Origin: UBA10324 sp038326325
GTDB taxonomy: Bacteria > Bacteroidota > Bacteroidia > Chitinophagales > UBA10324
Assembly (NCBI GenBank): GCA_038326325.1
Contig: JBBQJW010000013.1
Location: forward strand, 42,423 to 106,422
Direction: 5' to 3'
Length of the DNA: 64,000 nt
Of this stretch, positions 41,744 through 50,435 are shown piece after piece (position 1 is the stretch's first letter; each line of letters opens with the position of its first letter). A program made the translations under genes and the position numbers. The notes under the pieces are model-generated. The model had not been told where the DNA came from. It saw only the letters and a list, made by a program, of their open reading frames with translations, and did not search any database.

Positions 41744-44700
41744 TTAATCAACTTTCACAATTCGTTGCGAAGAAACCACTGTTCCATTCTCACGAACTTC
41801 AAGAATATAAATCCCAGGTTGTAAATCTTGTCCGAGTTTAATTTCTCCGTTTACATCCTTCATTTCAATCTTCTTCTGACCAAGCACATTGTAAACTGCA
41901 ACTGTAGAAACTGAATTCAATTGTACGGTCAATTCAGTATTGAACGGATTCGGATAATATTTGAAAGTGTTTCCTGTTGAAGCAGATTCTTCAAGGCGAC
42001 AATTAACTGTTACAGTTATGTTGCCTGAAAGTTTAGTACAGCCGGTTGCATTTTTTGTAACTAAGCAGCGATAGTTTCCTGCTGTAGTGGCTACATAAGA
42101 AGTGTTTGTTGCACCGGAAATGACTGCACCATTTTTCTTCCATTGGTAAGAAACCCCTGCCTGAATATTCACATTCAGTGTAACACTCTGACCCGCACAA
42201 AATGTAGTTGGTCCGTTAGCAGTGATGGTTGCAGTTGGTGTTGCTAATTTTGTAATCACTATTCCATTGCTGGTAGGTGAACCGCAGGTATAAACTACAG
42301 TGCAGGTAAATGTTCCGGAAACAGAAGCAGTGTAAGTGATATTAGTTGCACCGGCAATTGTAGTTCCGTTTTTCTTCCACTGATAAGAAGCTCCTGTAGG
42401 AGAAACCACTAATACTGCATTCCCTCCGCTACAAAAGGAAGCTGTTCCGCTTTGAATTGAAGCAACCGGAGCTGTTCCATTCTGACCAACTGTAACAGTA
42501 TAAGTTCCTGAGCATTGGTTCTGATCAAAAACAGTTACACTATAAACACCCGGTGCAAGCGACTGGATGAACGAAGTTGTAGCTCCAGTATTCCATAAGT
42601 AGGTGTAAGGTGGAACTCCGGAAGCAGCAGCTGATTCTGCATAACCATTGTTTAAACCACAACTTGCATTTCCGGAAACAGCTGTTACAACAGGGGCATA
42701 AGTACCTGTAACAGTTACCGTTGTTGAGTTAGAGCAACCGGAATTGTTACTTACTGTAACAGAATAAGTACCAGCAGGAATATTATTTAAGTCTTGTGTG
42801 GTTGCCCCATTTGTCCAGATGTAATTATAATTTCCCGCAGGAGAAACAGAAAGATTTATACTTCCATTAAAACCAGAGCAGGTTGCATTTACATGCGTTT
42901 CAGTTAAGGTACCGCTGTTTCCATTGGTTATATTAACCGTAAGTGTAGCGACACAACCAGTGCCTGTTGAGTAAACTGTTACAGTATAGCTTCCGGCAAC
43001 TAATCCTGTAATATCTTCAGTTGTTGCACCATTGCTCCAGTAATGATTATAATTCCCTGCAGGGCTAATGGTAAGATTAATTGAACCGGTTGCATTTCCA
43101 CACGAAGCATTTGTGTGTGTTTGTGTGAGTGTGATAGTTGAAATGTTTGTTATTGAAACTCCGAGGAATGCAGTGCAACCATTAGCATCAGTTACAATAA
43201 CTTCATAAGTGCCGGCAACTAAACCTGTCAGGTCTTGCGTTGTTGCATTATTTGGTGTCCAATGATAAGTATATGTACCAGTGCCACCTGTTACACTTAA
43301 ATTAATGCTTCCATTTGCATTTCCGCATGAAGAATTAACATGAGTTTCAGTCAGAGCAATTGCAGTTGGTTGAGTTATCACTGCATTGTTAACAGATGAG
43401 CAATTGTTAGCATCTGTTACTGTTACAATATAGGTTCCTGCAGCAAGATTATTGATATCCTGAGAATTCGAACCATTATTCCATTGATAAGTATAAGGAG
43501 CATTTCCTCCACTTACTGTTAAATCAATACTTCCGTTATTCATTCCATTGCAGGAAACATTCACATGTGTCGAAGTAAGAGTTGGTCCTCCTAAACTTGT
43601 GACCGCAACAGTTAATACATTCATACATCCCCCAAAACCAGTAACTGTTACAGCATAATTTCCTGAAGGAATATTTGCTAAATCCTGTGTAGTGGCATTA
43701 TTACTCCAGTGATAAATAAATACTCCGCTTCCACCTATTATTGAAAGATCAATACTTCCATTTGAATTTCCACATGTAGCATTAGTATGAGTTTGCGTTA
43801 ATTGAAATGGAGCACCAACATGAATAACAACAGTATCAATACCGGAACATCCATTTGCATTTACACCTGTAACAGAATAAGTAGTATTACCTGTTGGAGT
43901 TGCTGTCGGATTTGAAATATTGGGATTACTTAATCCTCCTGAAGGAGACCATGAATAAGTAACTCCACCTGTTGCATTCAATTGAATTGAGGTTCCGCCG
44001 CAAACAGTATAGCTTGATGATGTTCCAACAATAGTTGGCGATATATTAACTCCAACAAAAGCATTAGCAGAAGCCGTACAACCCACCGACGAAGTAAACA
44101 CGACAGTATAGGTAGTTGCACTGGTAGGGCAAGCTGTAACAGTAGCACCTGAAGTTGAATTTAAACCTGCAGATGGCGACCACGCATAAGTTCCTGCAAC
44201 TGTACCACCATTGGTTAAAGCTGCCGTAAGGTTTGTGCACGAACCTGCACAAACTGAAGATTGAAACGGTGTTACACCGAGCGAAAGAATCTGAGGTGTA
44301 ACAGTTACAGATTGCGAAATGCCGGTGTTCTGACAACTATTGGTTACAATTACTCTGTACGACATAGTGCTTGTTGCAGCGGTAGTTGTGTAGTTTGCGT
44401 TGGTAGCTGAACCAATGTTGGTCCAATTACCGCCGTTGAACTGCGATTGCCATTGATAAGTAAACGGACCACCTCCTGAGGCAGATGAATTCAATTGAGC
44501 AGTTCCGCCCGCGCAAATAATAATAGGTAGAGGATTCGTAATTGTAATATTAGGAGTCGGACAATTAACCACAAATGAAGCAATCATCATTGTTGGATGA
44601 ATTGCACAATGGTAGTTATATGTACCAACTTTATTCGGTACATAAAGAAATGAAGTTGACGAAGAGTTAATGTTATGATTCCATGTTGTTGCCCCTGACG

Positions 44701-44884
44701 GAATTGTAGTAGAGGTGGTTGTATGTTGCCCGCTTACCCAAACCCATTTTACTGAATCACCGAGATTGATGTTAAAAGTAGAAGGTGTGAAAGAATAATT
44801 TTGAACTGTAACAGTTTGTAGAGTCGCAAACGAATTAAAACAAAAGAGCGAAAGTGTGACCAGAAGAAGTAAGTGTTTTTTCAT
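41744..44884 (-). CDS. T9SS SprB-repeat surface protein with N-terminal cupredoxin-like domain
   Basis: The 1046-residue protein has a signal peptide, then a cupredoxin-like domain (residues 21-107). His54 (SGQHTTTS) and Cys93-His96-Met99/100 (YHCAIHPTMM) form a plausible type-1 copper site. Ig-like segments follow (about 110-355). Six SprB repeats run from about 365 to 805, each of the form ETHVNxxCGNxNGSINLSVxG...YxWxNGATTQDLxNLxAGTYxVTV. Two more Ig-like domains (ASYQWKKNGTTIAGATNITY) come before a type A T9SS signal: KYYPNPFNTELTVQLNS, YNVLGQKKIEMKDVN, LQPGIYILEVRENG. SprB-type repeats are adhesive in gliding bacteria. The gene is very rich in TGTWACA. Confidence 0.88.
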   Translation of the reverse strand: MKKHLLLLVTLSLFCFNSFATLQTVTVQNYSFTPSTFNINLGDSVKWVWVSGQHTTTSTTIPSGATTWNHNINSSSTSFLYVPNKVGTYNYHCAIHPTMMIASFVVNCPTPNITITNPLPIIICAGGTAQLNSSASGGGPFTYQWQSQFNGGNWTNIGSATNANYTTTAATSTMSYRVIVTNSCQNTGISQSVTVTPQILSLGVTPFQSSVCAGSCTNLTAALTNGGTVAGTYAWSPSAGLNSTSGATVTACPTSATTYTVVFTSSVGCTASANAFVGVNISPTIVGTSSSYTVCGGTSIQLNATGGVTYSWSPSGGLSNPNISNPTATPTGNTTYSVTGVNANGCSGIDTVVIHVGAPFQLTQTHTNATCGNSNGSIDLSIIGGSGVFIYHWSNNATTQDLANIPSGNYAVTVTGFGGCMNVLTVAVTSLGGPTLTSTHVNVSCNGMNNGSIDLTVSGGNAPYTYQWNNGSNSQDINNLAAGTYIVTVTDANNCSSVNNAVITQPTAIALTETHVNSSCGNANGSINLSVTGGTGTYTYHWTPNNATTQDLTGLVAGTYEVIVTDANGCTAFLGVSITNISTITLTQTHTNASCGNATGSINLTISPAGNYNHYWSNGATTEDITGLVAGSYTVTVYSTGTGCVATLTVNITNGNSGTLTETHVNATCSGFNGSINLSVSPAGNYNYIWTNGATTQDLNNIPAGTYSVTVSNNSGCSNSTTVTVTGTYAPVVTAVSGNASCGLNNGYAESAAASGVPPYTYLWNTGATTSFIQSLAPGVYSVTVFDQNQCSGTYTVTVGQNGTAPVASIQSGTASFCSGGNAVLVVSPTGASYQWKKNGTTIAGATNITYTASVSGTFTCTVVYTCGSPTSNGIVITKLATPTATITANGPTTFCAGQSVTLNVNIQAGVSYQWKKNGAVISGATNTSYVATTAGNYRCLVTKNATGCTKLSGNITVTVNCRLEESASTGNTFKYYPNPFNTELTVQLNSVSTVAVYNVLGQKKIEMKDVNGEIKLGQDLQPGIYILEVRENGTVVSSQRIVKVD

Positions 44885-45172
44885 TGTATTGATTTTAGTA
44901 TGTGGTGCAAATTACAATGAAATATTGTTTCAATGAATGATCCACTGTTACCAGACTATTACGCTTTCACAAATTTGATGCGGCATATAATGAATAGTAA
45001 TTACTAACGACGCAATTTCTGCATTTATAGAACTATACAATTTTAATATGCTGCTTCCTTTTAACTAAATTTCGAAGCGAAATTTTAAGTTGGATAGTTG
45101 AATCTTTAAAAAGTTAAGAACTAAAAAAAATAATAGCAAAATTTTTTTTTTATTTGTTTTAAAATATTTCGA

Positions 45173-46315
45173 TTGCTAATTAAAAATATTGATAAGGAAA
45201 TAAAATATTCAAAAACTTATTTTCCAAATCTTGATTGTTTAAGATTTTTCGCTTGTTTATTAGTATTTAACAGGCATACAATTTTTTATAGTTTAAAGGA
45301 ATATAAATTGGAGGGGAATATATTTTTTCCAATAATTCATTTTTTATGTAACGGTGAATTGGGAGTTTCATTTTTTTTTGTTCTAAGTGGGTTTCTAATT
45401 ACATATATCACTTTAATAGAACAGAATAATACGGGGATGTTTAATATAAAGGCATTTTATATTAGAAGAGCCTTGCGTATTTGGCCACTTTATTTTTTTG
45501 TTTTAGTAGTGGGATTTATTCTTATTCCATTTCTTTCAAATTTATACGGATCATCAATGGTAATTTTCTATAACCCCTCTTTATATATGTTATTTCTATC
45601 CAATTTCGATTACATTAAACATGCAACAAGTGCTTTTCAATATGATGTTTTATCTATTACCTGGTCAGTGTCAGTAGAAGAACAATTTTATTTTGTTTAT
45701 GCATTAATGATTTATTTAATCCCCAAGCGATTTTATTTGTTTGTTTTTTTTCTTGTAATTTTAGGAAGTGGGATATTTCGTTTTATTTTTTTTAAAGAAC
45801 CTGTTATTATTTATTTCCACTCTCTTTCTGTAATGTCAGACCTTGCTGTTGGAGCGTTATCTGCGTGGATGGTAATTAATAAGAAAAGAGTTTTGTTTTT
45901 CTTTGAATCGATGCCCAGATTTCAAATTGGAATAATATTGGTTTCAGGTACTACCTATATTTTCCTTTCTGATTATTTAATTCAAGATCAATATTTTGTT
46001 TTTTACAATCGCTTATTAATTTCATTATTTTTTGCTTTTGTTATTCTTGAGCAGAACTATTCAAAAAACTCAATTTTTAAATTAAATAGGTTTAAAATTT
46101 TTACTGGTTGGGGGAAAATCACATATGGGTTATATTTATTGCACGCCATTGTTATTTTTTTTCTCTCTTATGTTTTTTCAAAATTTATTTTTCATGGAAA
46201 TTTATTAGCTTCCATTTTGTTTTATTTAATTTCTTTTATTGTTTCTATCTGGGTTTCGAAAATAAGTTACAAATATTTTGAAGGTTATTTTCTTGCTTTT
46301 AAAACAAAATTTTAA
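45173..46315 (+). CDS. Acyltransferase 3 (OafA/YrhL-type) membrane protein
   Basis: The 380-residue protein has about ten membrane helices. The diagnostic motif is LDCLRFFACLLVFNRHT (residues about 20-36), whose His is the catalytic residue of acyltransferase-3 enzymes. A second is YIRRALRIWPLYFFVL, with the RxxR pair, and a third is ITWSVSVEEQFYFVYA. These enzymes O-acetylate surface glycans. The start is TTG 45173 (no ATG is available). The gene is AT-richer than its surroundings and free of TGTWACA, as are the two following genes. Confidence 0.85.
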   Translation: MLIKNIDKEIKYSKTYFPNLDCLRFFACLLVFNRHTIFYSLKEYKLEGNIFFPIIHFLCNGELGVSFFFVLSGFLITYITLIEQNNTGMFNIKAFYIRRALRIWPLYFFVLVVGFILIPFLSNLYGSSMVIFYNPSLYMLFLSNFDYIKHATSAFQYDVLSITWSVSVEEQFYFVYALMIYLIPKRFYLFVFFLVILGSGIFRFIFFKEPVIIYFHSLSVMSDLAVGALSAWMVINKKRVLFFFESMPRFQIGIILVSGTTYIFLSDYLIQDQYFVFYNRLLISLFFAFVILEQNYSKNSIFKLNRFKIFTGWGKITYGLYLLHAIVIFFLSYVFSKFIFHGNLLASILFYLISFIVSIWVSKISYKYFEGYFLAFKTKF

Positions 46316-46364
46316 AAGATAATTAAGCTAAATAGAAATAAGTTTACAGACCAACTAAAATTAG

Positions 46365-47129
46365 ATGAGTGATATTGATCAGAATAAGATAATTGAAAAT
46401 TATAGCAAGAGGGCTGCATATCATAATGATTTTAATGCTGTACTTTATAATTCTTTAAATCAAAATGATAGGTTTAATGGAATAATACTTGACTATTTAA
46501 CTCGAAGAGCTCTTATTGATGCATTAAAGCCAGTGAAAAGTGATTTTATATTAGATTTCGGGTGTGGTGTGGGACGAATAACCTTTCCGCTTTCCAAAAA
46601 AGTAAAAGAAATTCATGGGGTTGATATATCACCTGATCTTTTACGAATTGCAGAGTTGCAAAAGGTTAGATTTAAAAATAAAAATGTAGAGTTTCATTTA
46701 TTAGATACAGTTAATCCTGTTTTTCCTGAAGTAATGTTCGATAAAATATTTACGGCAAGTGTTATTTTGCACTTAGGAAGTGAACAAATAAAAAGTAACC
46801 TTAAGCTTTTTAATAATCATTTAAAAAATGATGGGAAATTAATTTTACTTGAGTACGCTAAGGAAAAAACCATTAAAAATAATAGTGAATCTATTTTAAG
46901 GTCAATTGATGATTTGAAAATAGATTTTTCAAATAATGGTTTCGAATTTCTAAAGGTTAAACCGGTAATTAGAATGCCTTCTTATTCAATTGGTATTTGG
47001 AAACGCATTAATAAGGACTGGAAATTTTTATTGCCACTGCTTTATCTGTTAGAAAGAATGACATTGAAACGGAAACCTGAATTTGTTACCTACTATTGGT
47101 ATATTATTGAATTAAAAAAAAGAGGGTAG
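46365..47129 (+). CDS. SAM methyltransferase (copy 1 of a pair)
   Basis: The 254-residue protein has motif I LDFGCGVGRITFPLSKKV, motif II EIHGVDISPDLLRIAEL and motif IV/V FDKIFTASVILHLGSEQIKS. It is of the Methyltransf_11/23 type. The N-terminus NYSKRAAYHNDFNAVLYNSL aligns with that of the gene at 48266 (NQSANEHKNYNAVLDTSN), and both end in MTxxRKPxFVxYY. The two are paralogues flanking the FemAB-like gene. A glycan or lipid methylation role is inferred from context. No TGTWACA copy is present. Confidence 0.82.
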   Translation: MSDIDQNKIIENYSKRAAYHNDFNAVLYNSLNQNDRFNGIILDYLTRRALIDALKPVKSDFILDFGCGVGRITFPLSKKVKEIHGVDISPDLLRIAELQKVRFKNKNVEFHLLDTVNPVFPEVMFDKIFTASVILHLGSEQIKSNLKLFNNHLKNDGKLILLEYAKEKTIKNNSESILRSIDDLKIDFSNNGFEFLKVKPVIRMPSYSIGIWKRINKDWKFLLPLLYLLERMTLKRKPEFVTYYWYIIELKKRG

Positions 47130-47258
47130 GATTTATATATTCTCAGCATGGAACTTATATTGTAATTAATCAAATATTATTTCATTTTTACTTTTTCAAG
47201 TTATTGACTTGATATTATTTCTGTTTATATATTTTCGCGACTCAAAGAATTAAAGTGG

Positions 47259-48311
47259 ATGGTTGATTTTGTGGTTAATGTAAGTTGGAACTCGCCTGCT
47301 GATTTTAACGAATGGAATGCTCTTGCAGAAACCAATTCGAATTTTTTTCAGTCATCTTATTATGATTCAATTCAAAATTATTTTAAAAACAAACCTGTTT
47401 ATTTTGAATTGAAACAGAAAGGGAAACTAATTGCGGGAGTAAAACTTTTATTTTGGGAAAGCAATAAGTTGGGATTTTTTACCAGAGCTATTTCAAAATC
47501 TCTTTTACAACACGGAGAAATTATTTACGATAGCAATTTAATAGATTCTAGCAGCTTGCAGTTATGTTTAATAGAACTTAAGAACGCAGTTCATAAATTT
47601 ATTATAGAAAATAGAATTGTGCAGTATACGGTTCAAGGTGTTTACGGACAAGACGAGTTGTTGTTATCAATAAAAGAGAAAATTGTTTTTGAATTTGAAT
47701 TTAACTCCGGCTTTGTTGATATGGATAATAAATCTGCTGAGCAATTGATTGAGGGGTTTAATCGAAACACCAAACGCAATCTGAAAAAGACAAATGAAAG
47801 TCAATTAGTTTTTTCTGAATTGAATGATTCAAAAGTATTTAACGATACAATGGAAATAATATTCAGCCAGCAGTTTCCTCCTAAGCCGCCTCCATATAGA
47901 AATTATGTAAATTCTTATTTTACAAACCTAGAGGATAAGAAAGTGTTATCTGTTCACCAGGTAAAGTTTGGAGATAATGTTCTTGCTATTTCTTTATTTG
48001 TTAAAAATGGTAAAACAGCTTATTCTCTTTTTGGGGGCAGTATTAAAAATGAGATTGGTGCTGGGCATTATTTATATTATAATTTAATGAAATTGTTTAT
48101 AAAGGAAGGAATAACAAAATTTTATTTTGGGCAGGTTTCAAGGGAGTTGGACTCAGGAAATAAAAAATTTACACAAGGTATTTCAGGATTTAAAAGAGGG
48201 TTTGGAATAACTGAATTAAGATCTTTTAAAAAAATTTTTATTACAAATAAATTCAAATACAGATTATGGAAGATGATGTTAAAAATTCAGGAATTAAAAA
48301 ACAGGAAGTAA
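47259..48311 (+). CDS. FemAB/GNAT-like acyltransferase
   Basis: The 350-residue protein has the two-lobed acetyl-CoA/aminoacyl-type plan of FemAB and the related lipid II or polysaccharide acyltransferases. Segments are FNEWNALAETNSNFFQSSYY, IEGFNRNTKRNLKKT (the typical basic stretch), HQVKFGDNVLAISLFVKNGK and GAGHYLYYNLMKLFIKEGIT with KFYFGQ. Its product could add an amino acid or acyl group to a surface glycan. It overlaps the next gene by 46 bases. The gene is AT-rich and free of TGTWACA. Confidence 0.65.
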   Translation: MVDFVVNVSWNSPADFNEWNALAETNSNFFQSSYYDSIQNYFKNKPVYFELKQKGKLIAGVKLLFWESNKLGFFTRAISKSLLQHGEIIYDSNLIDSSSLQLCLIELKNAVHKFIIENRIVQYTVQGVYGQDELLLSIKEKIVFEFEFNSGFVDMDNKSAEQLIEGFNRNTKRNLKKTNESQLVFSELNDSKVFNDTMEIIFSQQFPPKPPPYRNYVNSYFTNLEDKKVLSVHQVKFGDNVLAISLFVKNGKTAYSLFGGSIKNEIGAGHYLYYNLMKLFIKEGITKFYFGQVSRELDSGNKKFTQGISGFKRGFGITELRSFKKIFITNKFKYRLWKMMLKIQELKNRK

Positions 48312-49033
48312 CTGATTTTTTTAACCAATCCGCTAACGAGCATAAAAATTACAATGCTGTTCTTGATACTAGCAATTCACCGAATGCTATTCATTCAAAT
48401 ATCTATCGTGATTATTATACAAAGTGTTACATGCTTGAAAGCATACAGCCGCAAAAGGAAGATGAGCTTCTTGATTTCGGGTGTGGTGTTGGACGAATAA
48501 CTTATTTTTTTTCAAATCGGGTTGGCAGAATTTCAGGGGTTGATTCATCTGAGAAAATGCTTGAGGTGGCTAAAGGAGAATTAAAAAAGGGTAAGAATGT
48601 TGATTTTGAATTATTATCTGGAACTGAGCTGATTTATTCATTAGATAGTTTTAATAAGATTTTTTCAAACTGGGTGTTACAGCATATTTCTGATGAAGAT
48701 ATTTTAAAATACCTTGCTGAGTTTAGGCGAATACTTAAACCGAAAGGTAAAATTTATTTGTTTGAGCAAACTATGACTAATACTCAAGCAAGTGGCAAAC
48801 ACATTTATAGAAGGACTGAAGATTATTGTCGGTTAATTGAATCAGTAGGGTTTAAAAAAATTTCAGTGAAACCTGTAATGCGGGTTCCGTCAAGAGGCAT
48901 GAGCATCTGGAATAAAAAAATATTTCCCGGAAAAATGTTGCTTCCACTTTTGAAATTTATTGATAAAACAACAATGACCCGCAAACCTCAATTTGTAAAA
49001 TATTATACGACTGCTTTTATTTATCAGAAATAA
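48266..49033 (+). CDS. SAM methyltransferase (copy 2 of a pair)
   Basis: The 255-residue protein has motif I LDFGCGVGRITYFFSNRV, SGVDSSEKMLEVAKGE and NWVLQHISDEDILKYLAEF. The start at 48266 overlaps the FemAB-like gene by 46 bases. It is supported because the N-terminal alignment to the paralogue at 46365 begins at this codon. Unlike the preceding three genes it carries two TGTTACA copies (48425-48431 and one near 48677), so it may be older in the genome or more adapted. Confidence 0.82.
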   Translation: MEDDVKNSGIKKQEVTDFFNQSANEHKNYNAVLDTSNSPNAIHSNIYRDYYTKCYMLESIQPQKEDELLDFGCGVGRITYFFSNRVGRISGVDSSEKMLEVAKGELKKGKNVDFELLSGTELIYSLDSFNKIFSNWVLQHISDEDILKYLAEFRRILKPKGKIYLFEQTMTNTQASGKHIYRRTEDYCRLIESVGFKKISVKPVMRVPSRGMSIWNKKIFPGKMLLPLLKFIDKTTMTRKPQFVKYYTTAFIYQK

Positions 49034-49073
49034 ATTTGAAAAAGAATATTATGGTGTAACAGTTTCAATTTGA

Positions 49074-50312
49074 TTAGCTCACTAATTCAAAAACAGTAAT
49101 CTCAGGAGAAATACCAACTCTTCCCGGATAAAATAAAAAACCAAGTCCGCGATTGACATATAATTTTTGATTTCCTTTTTCGTATAAACCACTCCATTGT
49201 TTGTAAATCCATTGTGCGGGGCTCCACTTCAACCCGGGAATTTCAAAACCGAATTGAAAGCCATGCGTGTGACCACTGAATGTTGCAGCAATGTCCTTGT
49301 AATTTTTATTCACCTGAGCATCCCAATGAGTCGGATCATGCGAAAGCAATAATTTCAACTTTGCATCTTCAGCACCAGAATATGCTTTTGCTAAGTTGCC
49401 GTATTTGGAGAAACCGCTTAGTGCACTCCAATTTTCAATGCCAATTAAAGCAATATCATTTCCGGGTTCACCTATTCGCACATGTTCGTTCAGTAATAAC
49501 TTCCATCCTAAATCGTGCTGTAACAGTTTTAATTTTTCTAAGTTTTGTTTTTTTTCTTCAGCAGAATTCCATTGATAATAATCGCCGTAATCATGATTGC
49601 CAAGAATGGAATAAACTCCTTGTGGTGCTTTTAATGTGCTGAGTATTTCTTTGAAAGGAAGCGCTTCGGTATATACATCATTCACTAAATCGCCGGTGAA
49701 AAAAATCATGTCAGGTTTTTCGTCATTCACCATTTTAATGGCGCGCGCAATTGGTTCTGTGCTTATGAATGAACCAGTATGCAAATCTGAAATCTGAACG
49801 ATTTTCATTCCTTCAAAAGCAGCAGGAAGATTCGCTAATTTTAATTTGATACGATATACCCTGTAATTAAATCCGGTTTTAACCATTCCATATATGAAAT
49901 TGAAAAGGAAAAACCCAGATACTACCATTCCCGCCTGTGAAATAAATTTTAAACGCGAGATGCCTTCTTTTTTATCCGAAGAAATTACTGCCTGTGTGAG
50001 CCATCGACCGCCACGCAACATATCGTCAGTTAAAAGAAAAATGCTAATGATGAGTTTTGAAAAGAACAGAAGGAATATTGAAGCGAATAAATAAGTTCTG
50101 AAGCCGGTGTTCCATGTGTGCCAGTTACTTAATGCTGTAACAGCTATGACTGTTACACTTCCCGCACTCAGCACCCAGAATATTGAATATGAAAATCGCC
50201 GCAAGTAAACAGACGCAGACGATGCTAATAACCGAACAGCCTGAAAGCTATAAAGGTCAACAATAAGTATAACTGAAATTAAAATGAGAACAGGAATGGT
50301 GCGAGAATGCAT
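49074..50312 (-). CDS. Membrane-anchored metallophosphoesterase (YkuE-like)
   Basis: The 412-residue protein has an N-terminal membrane region of four helices (about residues 5-140). The catalytic domain has the metal-binding motifs KIVQISDLHTG, FFTGDLVND, LGNHDYGDYY, LLLSHDPTH and FSGHTHGFQFG, in order. It is of the DUF/YkuE calcineurin-like type, possibly hydrolysing lipid or nucleotide phosphates at the membrane. Two TGTWACA copies form an inverted pair near 50136-50157. Confidence 0.85.
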   Translation of the reverse strand: MHSRTIPVLILISVILIVDLYSFQAVRLLASSASVYLRRFSYSIFWVLSAGSVTVIAVTALSNWHTWNTGFRTYLFASIFLLFFSKLIISIFLLTDDMLRGGRWLTQAVISSDKKEGISRLKFISQAGMVVSGFFLFNFIYGMVKTGFNYRVYRIKLKLANLPAAFEGMKIVQISDLHTGSFISTEPIARAIKMVNDEKPDMIFFTGDLVNDVYTEALPFKEILSTLKAPQGVYSILGNHDYGDYYQWNSAEEKKQNLEKLKLLQHDLGWKLLLNEHVRIGEPGNDIALIGIENWSALSGFSKYGNLAKAYSGAEDAKLKLLLSHDPTHWDAQVNKNYKDIAATFSGHTHGFQFGFEIPGLKWSPAQWIYKQWSGLYEKGNQKLYVNRGLGFLFYPGRVGISPEITVFELVS

Positions 50313-50435
50313 GAAAATGGCAAAGATTAACAGGTTGACGAATAAAGCACAGATATATTTTTAGCCCGGATAAATCATTTCAACTTATCTAATTATGAGT
50401 TTTAAATTTTGCTTTGATTATTACATTTGAAACCG

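Noticed and set aside
41744..44884. TGTWACA enrichment as a simple effect of Val-Thr-rich repeat proteins
   Set aside because: The surface proteins do add copies, but the motif is equally frequent in pumps, enzymes and spacers and occurs in other frames (Leu-Leu-Gln, Cys-Tyr) and across stop codons.
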